The position numbers and the translations under genes are program-made. From Marinicella sp. (GTDB lineage Bacteria; Pseudomonadota; Gammaproteobacteria; Xanthomonadales; Marinicellaceae), in assembly GCA_028284365.1 (NCBI GenBank), contig JANQRW010000085.1, forward strand, positions 38,943-102,942: a stretch of DNA of 64,000 bases. Direction: 5' to 3'. The notes under the pieces are model-generated. The model was not told the origin of the DNA. It worked only from the letters and a program-made list of their open reading frames with translations, and made no database searches. The number at the start of each line of letters is the position of its first letter. The stretch's first letter is position 1. Shown piece after piece: positions 18,033 to 26,221 of this stretch.

Positions 18033-18887
18033 ATGAATCAATCTTGTGCAACAGAATCTGGTACGCTGTATGTTATTGCCACCCCTATTGGTAACCTCAA
18101 AGACATTACTATACGTGCCTTAGAGGTCCTAAAACAGTGTGATTTAGTGGCTTGTGAAGATACCCGCCACAGCCAACGGTTGTTCCAAGCACACAACATC
18201 CATACCAAAACTGTGGCTTTACATCAGCACAATGAAAACCATCAATCACAAAAATTCATTGATCAATTACTGGATGGTAAGAACCTTGCCTTAGTTTCTG
18301 ACGCTGGTACACCACTGATCAGTGACCCAGGTTTCCCACTGTTGCTGTTGGCGCATGAAAACCACATCAAAGTGGTACCTATTCCAGGGCCATCAGCACT
18401 GATTGCACTGCTTTCGGTAGCTGCCATCAACACCCAACCTTTTGTGTTTCATGGTTTTTTACCAGCCAAACCGAAACAACGATTGGCTGAGTATGAATCA
18501 TGGTTAGATACCAACGCTACCCATGTTTTTTATGAATCATCCCATCGAATCGTTGGTTCAATCAAACAATTGGTTACTGTGTTTGGCGTTGATGCCGAAA
18601 TCGCCATGGGTCGTGAACTCACCAAAACCTATGAACAAATATTCAAAGGCCAGGCAGCTGAGTTGTTGCAACTAATTGAAGATAACAACCACCACCAGAA
18701 AGGCGAGTTCGTACTTGCAGTACACAATAAAATCAAACCATCAACAAATGAGATCGGAAAAAAACCTGCAGAACTTATACAACACCTTCAACCACTGTTA
18801 CCACCAAAAACTGTGGCTAAAATAGTCGCTGACCATTACCAACTCAATAAAAAGCTGGTTTATCAATTTATTTTGAACCTAGAATAA
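18033..18887 (+). CDS. rsmI: 16S rRNA (cytidine(1402)-2'-O)-methyltransferase
   Basis: Methylates the 2'-OH of C1402 in the 16S rRNA decoding centre using SAM. The 284-residue protein belongs to the tetrapyrrole-methylase superfamily: TLYVIATPIGNLKDITIRAL, VACEDTRHSQRL, SDAGTPLISDPGFPLL, IPGPSALIALLS and FYESSHRI are all recognisable. I start at ATG 18033; the frame stays open back into lpoA but the N-terminus is standard from here. TAAAAT lies 8 bases before the ATG, which would leave almost no leader, so the promoter is unclear. The 3' end overlaps a convergent glycosyltransferase gene by 20 bases. Confidence 0.95.
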   Translation: MNQSCATESGTLYVIATPIGNLKDITIRALEVLKQCDLVACEDTRHSQRLFQAHNIHTKTVALHQHNENHQSQKFIDQLLDGKNLALVSDAGTPLISDPGFPLLLLAHENHIKVVPIPGPSALIALLSVAAINTQPFVFHGFLPAKPKQRLAEYESWLDTNATHVFYESSHRIVGSIKQLVTVFGVDAEIAMGRELTKTYEQIFKGQAAELLQLIEDNNHHQKGEFVLAVHNKIKPSTNEIGKKPAELIQHLQPLLPPKTVAKIVADHYQLNKKLVYQFILNLE

Positions 18888-19683
18888 ACCGAGCAATCTG
18901 GTATTCCCAATGAGGGCGATGCTTTAACAAATAGCGCAACAACCCTCTTCGCTTCCAAGCCGTTACTTGTTTGGTGTCGACTGATGACTGGCCTTTCAAA
19001 TGTTTAACTTCAATGTTAGGTGCATAAAGCACATCTAGATCTTGTGCCTTGATCCTGGCAAATAAGTCTAAATCCTCAAAATGTAATGGAAAACCTTCAT
19101 CATAACCACCTAACTGTTCGAAATGCTGTCGCTTAATGACCACGCAAGCCCCATTGACCGCTTCAACGTTTTGTACCTCAGCAAATAAGCCATCATCATT
19201 GATATTGATACCTCGCAAGCCCGGGACTTTACTGAGCTTTGTCATATGGAAAAAAATTCGCCAGAATGTCGGTAGACGTCGACGTGTTGCAGCCTGAATA
19301 GAACCATCTTCATTCATAACACGACAACCAATCAATGCTGCTGCTTTATGATTGAGTAAGGTATTGCTTAATTCTTGAAGTTGTTGCGAACTGACAAAAC
19401 AATCTGGATTAACAAAAGCGAGGCAATCTGCCTCACCTAGTTCAGCACCTTGATTACAGGCTTTAGCAAATCCTACATTGGTAGGGTTCCTAACAACAGT
19501 CAATTGTGAAAAAGCATTTGATTTTTCGATGTCAGCTAATGAATCATCTGTTGAATTGTTGTCAACAACCACAGTTTGAAATACTTCTTCACCAGCAGAA
19601 GTAAACATTGAGAGACATTGTTTTAAAGCATCACCAGCGTTGTAATTAACAACCACCACATCTAATGCTTTAGCTGAATTCAT
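18868..19683 (-). CDS. Family 2 glycosyltransferase (rhamnosyltransferase-like)
   Basis: A 271-residue GT-A enzyme that should transfer a sugar from an NDP-sugar to a glycan acceptor. Motifs: LDVVVVNYNAGDALKQCL, VVVDNNSTDDS, FAKACNQGAELG, LAFVNPDCF (the DxD-like site) and GGYDEGFPLHFEDLDLFARI. This set is typical of the WbbL/RfbN-like rhamnosyltransferase group, though the sugar cannot be read from sequence. The ATG at 19683 overlaps the stop of the upstream gene by 4 bases; an in-frame start at 19716 would lie inside that gene. Last gene of the glycan locus. Confidence 0.88.
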   Translation of the reverse strand: MNSAKALDVVVVNYNAGDALKQCLSMFTSAGEEVFQTVVVDNNSTDDSLADIEKSNAFSQLTVVRNPTNVGFAKACNQGAELGEADCLAFVNPDCFVSSQQLQELSNTLLNHKAAALIGCRVMNEDGSIQAATRRRLPTFWRIFFHMTKLSKVPGLRGININDDGLFAEVQNVEAVNGACVVIKRQHFEQLGGYDEGFPLHFEDLDLFARIKAQDLDVLYAPNIEVKHLKGQSSVDTKQVTAWKRRGLLRYLLKHRPHWEYQIARFILGSK

Positions 19684-21494
19684 TGTCCCAAACAAAATGC
19701 CCACAGTTTTGGCCACACTTCCATAGCAACAACCACTTCTTTCAAATCATGTCGAACTTTAGCAATACAAGATTCCAGATCCATGGTTTCATCCCAGTCA
19801 CTGAGCACTGGAGACTGGTTTGACTTGATCGCTTTACCATTGGCCTGAATGATTTCACGCACATCAGCTTGCCAGTAAATTGGGGCATCAGGAACCTGAT
19901 CGGTGATGTTTTGTAATGACATCACTAAATCCGAACGGGTTTTGGTCATGTACTCTTGCAAACGATTGGCCAAAGCTTGGTCAGAACCAGTCCTTAAATC
20001 CTCGATCGATGCTTTTATGCTTGCATAACGGGCATTAACATCACGCGAGTAAATATTACTGAAAATAGAGGACACATAATCTGCTACAAAGCTATTAAAA
20101 TTAGGCCTCCTGGCTATGTGATTGAAACTGCTTCGATCACGTTTACTCACTTGGATGTGCCCCATCATAAAAGGAAAATGCAACGACACCTGATCCGGGT
20201 AACAACCCATCATCATACAGTTAAAAAAATGATCTTCATTTTTATTGATGGGCATGACAAAAGGAGTCAAGGTACTGTTGTCTATGGTGGATGGTGAAAA
20301 ATTAGACAAATGCAAGGCTTGATAACTGGGTGAATAGTGCATCAAATGTGATGCTTCGATATTTTCTAAATAAGTTTCACGGTCTTGCCAGAACTCTTCC
20401 CTTTGTTCACCTTCAAGCAAATACAACCAGTAATTACTCTCAGCACGTGGACTGCCCCAGGTACCGTTACAAGTAGATTTGACCATTGAGTTTTCATTTA
20501 AACGATCTAAATCCATCAAACGCCAACCATACAATGAAGTTGGTTTGACTGTTTCCTCTTGTGCTAACCAATGACCAAAATGATTGCCACAAGCTGCAAT
20601 CATTTGCTCCAAAACTGGTTCTCCTATGACTTCGCTTTTTGCTTTGATATCACGCACTGATAATGCAAAACCAACATCCAAACTGGAGTGATCTGCTAAG
20701 TTAATTTGCTGGTCATCATATTTCGATGCTTTGCGTGGCTGGATCAAATAGTCATCGTCATAAAACGAGAATTTTTTACCCGCCAATACTAGCAATGCCA
20801 AATTCCAAACACGACCACCAGTAAATCCCTCTCGTTCTGATAGCAACCAATCAATCGTTGATTGATCTTGTTCGAATTCATCCTTGAGCATGTTAACAAA
20901 CTGTTTTTGCCAAGAGTGGCCGTGATATTTCACATTCAATTGTGAATTTTGACAGATTTTTTGATTGGCTTCTTGTGATTTGGTATCAGGGGAGTCATCA
21001 AATACCAACACTGTTTCATTAGTGCTTTCTTGATTATTGCTTGATTCATTATAAGCAACCAATGATTCTAATAAACGCTGTAAATTATCAGGTCTCTGAC
21101 AAGTTCTGATAACCATTCCAGCATAAGAAACATTTCTGGGGTTACTGTGTTGCTGTTTAATTTTAGTTAACCAATCATCTGCGCTAATTAGTAAACCTTT
21201 ATCTTTTAAAAAACCCAGCACTTTTTCAATGGCTGCTTTTTGGCCTTTTAAATCTGGCAGATTGGCTTCAATTGCGCCGACATGTTCATGCATGGGTTTA
21301 AACTGCTGTGTTAATCCCATGGCCTGTAAAACTTGCATGGTCATCACATGATTCTCACCATTTTGATGATCCATGAACACCAATTCTTCTTTTGATAGTT
21401 GTTGAACCGTACCAGAAACAGAAGCATACAGTGTCGGGTCTAACGGCTCAGCTTTACTGATTTGTTGTTCACCAAAATTAAATTCAAATTCCAT
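19680..21494 (-). CDS. Large protein of the glycan locus with a GT-A-like core, function unknown
   Basis: A 604-residue soluble protein without signal peptide or membrane segments. Residues about 1-110 are helical and resemble a small PqqD-like or winged-helix domain (KEELVFMDHQNG, VLGFLKDKGLLISADDWL). From about 120, YAGMVIRTCQRPDNLQRLLESL, ETVLVFDDSPD and later FSFYDDDYLI resemble the nucleotide-binding start and DxD site of a GT-A glycosyltransferase. The C-terminal 200 residues are helical with no family I recognise. It starts 2 bases after the methyltransferase gene and is coupled to the following glycosyltransferase. Most likely a glycosyltransferase acting on the exported glycan, but this is inference. 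Confidence 0.6.
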   Translation of the reverse strand: MEFEFNFGEQQISKAEPLDPTLYASVSGTVQQLSKEELVFMDHQNGENHVMTMQVLQAMGLTQQFKPMHEHVGAIEANLPDLKGQKAAIEKVLGFLKDKGLLISADDWLTKIKQQHSNPRNVSYAGMVIRTCQRPDNLQRLLESLVAYNESSNNQESTNETVLVFDDSPDTKSQEANQKICQNSQLNVKYHGHSWQKQFVNMLKDEFEQDQSTIDWLLSEREGFTGGRVWNLALLVLAGKKFSFYDDDYLIQPRKASKYDDQQINLADHSSLDVGFALSVRDIKAKSEVIGEPVLEQMIAACGNHFGHWLAQEETVKPTSLYGWRLMDLDRLNENSMVKSTCNGTWGSPRAESNYWLYLLEGEQREEFWQDRETYLENIEASHLMHYSPSYQALHLSNFSPSTIDNSTLTPFVMPINKNEDHFFNCMMMGCYPDQVSLHFPFMMGHIQVSKRDRSSFNHIARRPNFNSFVADYVSSIFSNIYSRDVNARYASIKASIEDLRTGSDQALANRLQEYMTKTRSDLVMSLQNITDQVPDAPIYWQADVREIIQANGKAIKSNQSPVLSDWDETMDLESCIAKVRHDLKEVVVAMEVWPKLWAFCLGQ

Positions 21495-21496
21495 GA

Positions 21497-22387
21497 TTAT
21501 TTCCTACCAAACCATTTGATGCATCGACCAATGATTGGATGTTTCAGCCAGTCTTGTTGTTGTTGAGTCAACGCTTTACAATTATTTTCAGCTTTGATAT
21601 GAGCCCGAATAACTGCATTGTAATGCCCATATATTTGTTCAGATTGCTCAGCAAAATTGTAAAAGTCATGTCCAGCCTGTTGCTCAAGTTCAACATCACT
21701 GGCAGCTACTATCAGATATATGGGGTTGAACAGAGGTTTATTAAACACTTGATTGGCATCATTAAGAAAATCAAACTGCAAGGTTTTAGGCTCAATATTT
21801 AAGCGCCAAATCGCTGATGAAAACATCAACTTCTGACCGAAATATTGGCTGTGTTTAAACGTCTTTGAAATCAGCTGTTTAAATTCATCTACATACAACT
21901 CTTTCACATGGTATTCATTGTTAAAACCTGTTTTATCAGAGTATTCAAGTTTGTCTGGGGTAGAGATTAACAGCACCCCTTCCGGTTTCAAAACACGTTT
22001 GAATTCTGCCACCAATTGATCGTGTTGGGCTAAATGTTCCAGCGTCTCAAAAGAAACCACCACATCAAAGGTGTCATCTGCAAATTTAAGTTTCAGTACA
22101 TCACTTTTTTGGTAGCTGAGGTTGTCTTCTTGATATGTGTTGGCAGCATGTTTAATGGCAGCTTCATCAATGTCTACCCCAACAACTGCCTGGGCTTTTT
22201 GTGACAACAGATGTGTACCATATCCTTCACCACAAGCAGCATCTAATACTTTTTTACCTGCCACCCAATCCAAAGCCATGGTATAGCGATGGTAATGCTC
22301 ATACCAAATTTCTCGCTCACAGTCCGGCAAGAACCGTTCGCCTGTAAAAGTTAAACCACTTTCTGACATCTCTTCTGGGCTTTTCAA
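21497..22387 (-). CDS. SAM-dependent class I methyltransferase
   Basis: A 296-residue methyltransferase with motif I VLDAACGEGYGTHLLS, the acidic strand-2 end VVGVDIDEAAIKHA and a post-motif region FDVVVSFETLEHLAQHDQL, the pattern of the Methyltransf_11/UbiE-like group. In O-antigen and capsule loci such enzymes methylate a sugar, sometimes capping the chain end to set its length. Here it lies between two glycosyltransferase-type genes, with a 4-base overlap to the upstream one, so a glycan substrate is the simplest reading. Start ATG at 22387. Confidence 0.85.
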   Translation of the reverse strand: MKSPEEMSESGLTFTGERFLPDCEREIWYEHYHRYTMALDWVAGKKVLDAACGEGYGTHLLSQKAQAVVGVDIDEAAIKHAANTYQEDNLSYQKSDVLKLKFADDTFDVVVSFETLEHLAQHDQLVAEFKRVLKPEGVLLISTPDKLEYSDKTGFNNEYHVKELYVDEFKQLISKTFKHSQYFGQKLMFSSAIWRLNIEPKTLQFDFLNDANQVFNKPLFNPIYLIVAASDVELEQQAGHDFYNFAEQSEQIYGHYNAVIRAHIKAENNCKALTQQQQDWLKHPIIGRCIKWFGRK

Positions 22388-23184
22388 AAAGCGCTTATTT
22401 TAGCAATGATTGATGCCCTTAATGCCGCTAACGGGTCTTTTTCGATAAATTTTTGAATTAATTGCATGTAAGCTGGATGTTTTTTTAACAGTCTTAGCAT
22501 GGTTTTTTCATTGGGTTTTAAGCCAACTTCTTGAAAAGATTGGTTACCTACATGCACCACATAGCAATTATCAACCAAAATATTCTTTAAATTTTGCATG
22601 CGAACCCGCATTGAATAATCATTCTCTTCACCATAACCAATACCAAATGTCGCCTCATCAAAATAACCTACTTGTTTTTTTGCTCTGGCAGTTATGAGCA
22701 TACAAAACCCAACCGCCGTTGGTAATTCTGGATAACAAGGCTGATGCCTGGTAAATAGTTCATGTGCTAACTGGTTGATATCATTGGGAAGAGAATTAGG
22801 TTGCAATGTTTTAGGAAGTGAACAAATTTCTGCATTATTTGACCAAGGAGTGGCCGTACCAATGTCAGAGTCCGCCTCAATGGCTTGTTCAAACCTGGCT
22901 AACCAATTTGCTGTCACAACCGCATCTGAATTTAATAATATGCTGTGTCCAGTCGTGTTTCTAAGACCTATATTTGCTGTTTTTACAAAGCCCAAGTTTT
23001 GATGGTTCTCTATCACACGCCAGCATTCTGGAACATCACCTAATAATTTACTGATTCTTTGATCTGTTGATGCATCATTAATGAATAGTACATCATCATT
23101 GAGGTTATGAGACTTCAGTGCACTTAAGGCATCGCTGAAAACAGGGTATGCGTTATATACTGGAACAACAATTTGTATGTTCAA
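22384..23184 (-). CDS. Family 2 glycosyltransferase
   Basis: A 266-residue GT-A enzyme: MNIQIVVPVYNAYPVFSDAL, VLFINDASTDQRI, NLGFVKTANIGLRNT, ILLNSDAVVTANWL (DxD-like) and FGIGYGEENDYSMRV. It differs from the 18868-19683 glycosyltransferase and probably adds a different residue. It begins 1 base after the Wzt gene and overlaps the methyltransferase gene by 4 bases (ATGA), so it is firmly within the glycan operon. Confidence 0.87.
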   Translation of the reverse strand: MNIQIVVPVYNAYPVFSDALSALKSHNLNDDVLFINDASTDQRISKLLGDVPECWRVIENHQNLGFVKTANIGLRNTTGHSILLNSDAVVTANWLARFEQAIEADSDIGTATPWSNNAEICSLPKTLQPNSLPNDINQLAHELFTRHQPCYPELPTAVGFCMLITARAKKQVGYFDEATFGIGYGEENDYSMRVRMQNLKNILVDNCYVVHVGNQSFQEVGLKPNEKTMLRLLKKHPAYMQLIQKFIEKDPLAALRASIIAKISAF

Positions 23185-23185
23185 T

Positions 23186-24343
23186 TTATTGCCACCTGGT
23201 TGTTAATTGACAAACACCTAACTCACGACTTTTACCTTTGACCCTCAGGTTTTGCTCAAATGTATCGATCATCTGAATGTTATCCGGTGTCATGGTATGA
23301 AACCTGAATTCATACATACCTGGAATCAGCTTCAACGATGGCATAGATACTTTATATACAACGAAACCATCATCAATATATGGATTGGTTTGATGAAGTT
23401 CTGAATATGTCCCATAGACAGGTTGCCCTTGTTGGGTAACAATGCCAATGCCAATGCCTGGGATTTTACCATCTGGCGAATAAACCTTAACCAGCAAATC
23501 AATGTCACTACCGAAAGCCACTTCTTCACAAGCGGTACTGTTTTGTAGTATCTGTGCATCGTGTATATGATAGGTTGACCTGTTAACGCCATCCCCTGAT
23601 GGCATTGAATTGGAGTCTGTAATTGATTCTTGATATGCCTGGGTCACATCAAAGACATCGCCATATGCCCGAACTAAACCTTGTTCCAACCACAGCGCCT
23701 TAGTGCATAGCTTTTGTACGTGATAAACACTGTGAGAAACCAGCAACAATGTTCCACCTGTTTTCAAATAATCATCAATCCAGTTTAAACATTTCAACTG
23801 AAAACCTTCATCACCAACTGCCAACACCTCATCAGTTATTAACAGTTCAGGTTTGGTTTGAGTGATTACTGAAAAACCAAGTCGAACCACCATACCTGAT
23901 GAATAATTTTTAACAGGCTCATAGATGTAATCCCCAATATCAGCAAATGCCACCATTTTCTCTATCTTTGAAGCCGCATTTTTCCCTCTCAGGCCATGCA
24001 TAGCAGCCGACATTTTGAGGTTTTCGATACCAGTATATTCTGGGTCGAAGCCTGAACCCAGCTCCAATAACGCGCCAACGGCGCCGTTAATCTCAAATGA
24101 ACCTGAAGTTGGCTGAATCACACCAGATAAAATTTTAAGTAAGGTGCTTTTACCAGCTCCATTTTTCCCAATGATTGCTAATGACTCGCCTTTGTTAACA
24201 GTTATACTGATGTCATTCAAAACATGTTTTCCACTGTCATCATTGCGATTAAGTAATATGTTGAACATGCTTTTGACACGTTGTTTATTATTAGCAACAT
24301 GTGGATAAAACTTATTAATTTTATTGGTTTTGATTAAATTCAT
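23186..24343 (-). CDS. wzt: Polysaccharide ABC exporter ATP-binding protein, Wzt type
   Basis: ATPase subunit of an ABC exporter for a lipid-linked polysaccharide. The 385-residue protein has Walker A GKNGAGKSTLLKILSG, signature YSSGMVVRLGFS and Walker B LLITDEVLAVGDEGF in its first 240 residues. The C-terminal 140 residues form a beta-rich domain like Wzt_C, which in E. coli O8/O9a recognises the finished, modified chain end before export. This fits the methyltransferase encoded two genes downstream. It starts 12 bases after the permease gene. The match is to the O-antigen/teichoic-acid exporter branch. Confidence 0.9.
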   Translation of the reverse strand: MNLIKTNKINKFYPHVANNKQRVKSMFNILLNRNDDSGKHVLNDISITVNKGESLAIIGKNGAGKSTLLKILSGVIQPTSGSFEINGAVGALLELGSGFDPEYTGIENLKMSAAMHGLRGKNAASKIEKMVAFADIGDYIYEPVKNYSSGMVVRLGFSVITQTKPELLITDEVLAVGDEGFQLKCLNWIDDYLKTGGTLLLVSHSVYHVQKLCTKALWLEQGLVRAYGDVFDVTQAYQESITDSNSMPSGDGVNRSTYHIHDAQILQNSTACEEVAFGSDIDLLVKVYSPDGKIPGIGIGIVTQQGQPVYGTYSELHQTNPYIDDGFVVYKVSMPSLKLIPGMYEFRFHTMTPDNIQMIDTFEQNLRVKGKSRELGVCQLTTRWQ

Positions 24344-24355
24344 ATGACTGATATT

Positions 24356-25111
24356 TTAAGCAAAATCATCAAAACGCGGGGCCAGTTTTTTAAAAAACCA
24401 ATGACTGAAAACCAACACCACCACAGAGATCATAAATACAGTCAACAAATTCAACCAGTTCAACTGATTCAAACCAAAGGTGACATCGTGGATAAAATTG
24501 AAAATTGGCAACAGAGGGTTTAAAGAAAAATATGGTTTGAAATGATCTGGAATGATTGTCCAGGAATATATGATAGGTGTACAGAAAAACAATAAGGGCA
24601 ATAATGCTGAAACGATTTGTTTTAAGTCACGATAAAACACATAAAAGGCCGAGAATAACAAGCTTAACGCAATTGCCAAAACATACAACACCAACAAAGG
24701 GACAGTCAACAAAATTAAATCAATAGAAAGTGTCAACCGACCCATAGCAGCAAGTAATAACAAGATAGCCAAGAACCCAATACCGTGTAAAACAAAATTT
24801 GCTGTTGTTCCAGCGATAACGATACTTCTTAAATCGATTTTCACTTTGCCTAACAGATCTTTGCGATTAAGCACAGCAGTGATTGAGCCAAGAACCGATT
24901 CAGAAAATGCCATCCAAGGCCACAAACCAACGGCAAGATATGTAATAAATGCATTTTCTGGAAGATCAGGCACCCTGGCTTTGAAAAGAAGTCCAAAAAC
25001 CAAATTATAGATAAGCAATGTAATTAAGGGGTGAACAACGATCCAAACAATGGCTGAAGAATTTCCTAGATAACGATCACTTATCTCTTTCTTCAAAAAG
25101 AATTTAAACAT
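24356..25111 (-). CDS. wzm: Polysaccharide ABC exporter permease, Wzm type
   Basis: A 251-residue ABC-2 type membrane protein with six hydrophobic segments. The N-terminus FFLKKEISDRYLGNSSAIVWIVVHPLITLL is the standard opening of Wzm/KpsM/TagG permeases, and FCTPIIYSWTIIPDHFKPYFSLNP is the conserved region before the last helices. Together with Wzt it should move a lipid-linked glycan across the inner membrane. It is the first gene of the glycan operon; about 160 bases of AT-rich sequence precede it and probably hold the promoter. Confidence 0.9.
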   Translation of the reverse strand: MFKFFLKKEISDRYLGNSSAIVWIVVHPLITLLIYNLVFGLLFKARVPDLPENAFITYLAVGLWPWMAFSESVLGSITAVLNRKDLLGKVKIDLRSIVIAGTTANFVLHGIGFLAILLLLAAMGRLTLSIDLILLTVPLLVLYVLAIALSLLFSAFYVFYRDLKQIVSALLPLLFFCTPIIYSWTIIPDHFKPYFSLNPLLPIFNFIHDVTFGLNQLNWLNLLTVFMISVVVLVFSHWFFKKLAPRFDDFA

Positions 25112-25270
25112 TTAAAGACCTTTGTTTTATTTTGCGACTCAGACCAAACTGGTTAGAGAAAGGTAAACCATGATTAGTATCGAAACTAAATAACTCTCGA
25201 TCAGTAAAGCATGTTACATTCAGACACGTTTAGTGCTTGATATGTGGATCGAATAAATGTCTCTTTTTCT

Positions 25271-26221
25271 TTAGTCTTCTTTAAATACCTTATACCTTTC
25301 AAATACATGAGCCATCAATTCCGCATTGACATCAATTTTATTGGTGGCTTTGGTATTGATTATGCTTTGAAATTTTTGATCAACCAGTTCATCAAGCAAT
25401 TTTGCTTTAATTTCATCTTCATAATCTTCAAAAACCGGCTCCTCACCAGCTATTATCTCATTAACCCTGACAATATAAAAACTGTTGTTGTGTTTAAATA
25501 AGGATGGAATAACTCCTGTTGGGGCAGAAAAAACTTGATCAACAAATGGCATTTTAAAGTTATCACGCCTGTATGTTGCTAAATTGCCTTTATTTATTTG
25601 TACTGAAGGGTCATCAGAATACTCCAATGCACTTTGAACAAACTTTTCATAACTTTGATCTGATAATAAGCTCAATAAAAGTTCTTTAGAATCATCATAA
25701 TGCTCAGAATCAGGATCTATTTGTATCATTGAAAGTTCTCTTTCTTCCGGTTTCTTCCATGACTTTGAATTAACCAAAAAAGATTCTTTAGCCAACTGAT
25801 CCAATTTACCTTCTGAAAATTCGTTTTTGATGTATTCTAACAAGCGTCGGTAATATTCCTTCTTTAAAATAAACCCTTTAACATGCTCATGCATGGCACC
25901 ATCTTCAAGCGCTAACTTCTCATGAAAGTAAGCATCAGGCTCTATTGGCGTTTCATTAATCAACTGAGTGATTTGATTGAACATCGGCTTGTTTTGCAAT
26001 TCTGAATTTTTTACATAATCATACACAATGTTCATATTCAAAATTGTGATGATGTTTTTTTCAATCTGCTGCTCATCATTAGAAAATTCATAGCGTTTAT
26101 CAGCCGGTAACAAATAGACGTATGCATCTAAATCTGACAGTTCAACATTCAGCCCCCCTTGCTCGACCAGGACATTATCTTGGTCGAGCAAGGACAGCAA
26201 TAGTAAAATTAAAAGCTTCAT
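25271..26221 (-). CDS. Parvulin-type peptidyl-prolyl cis-trans isomerase, probably periplasmic
   Basis: A 316-residue protein with SurA/PpiC-like layout: a hydrophobic N-terminus, a long helical region (about 25-150) and a parvulin domain (about 160-270). Recognisable parvulin segments are ELSMIQIDPDSEHYDD, DDPSVQINKGNLATYRRDNF, FVDQVFSAPTGVIPSLFK and SFYIVRVNEI. The start of the protein is odd: MKLLILLLLSLL runs straight into DQDNVLVEQGG with no clear signal-peptidase site, and a perfect 13-bp inverted repeat lies there. The ATG overlaps the stop of the upstream Ig-like protein gene by 4 bases, so the two are made together. Confidence 0.8.
   Translation of the reverse strand: MKLLILLLLSLLDQDNVLVEQGGLNVELSDLDAYVYLLPADKRYEFSNDEQQIEKNIITILNMNIVYDYVKNSELQNKPMFNQITQLINETPIEPDAYFHEKLALEDGAMHEHVKGFILKKEYYRRLLEYIKNEFSEGKLDQLAKESFLVNSKSWKKPEERELSMIQIDPDSEHYDDSKELLLSLLSDQSYEKFVQSALEYSDDPSVQINKGNLATYRRDNFKMPFVDQVFSAPTGVIPSLFKHNNSFYIVRVNEIIAGEEPVFEDYEDEIKAKLLDELVDQKFQSIINTKATNKIDVNAELMAHVFERYKVFKED
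26157..26193 (-). repeat. Perfect 13-bp inverted repeat in the 5' end of the isomerase gene
   Basis: CCTTGCTCGACCA (26157-26169) and TGGTCGAGCAAGG (26181-26193) are perfect inverted copies separated by 11 bases. They cover roughly codons 10-22 of the isomerase gene. In the mRNA they would form a strong stem about 28 bases after the start codon. Confidence 0.75.
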
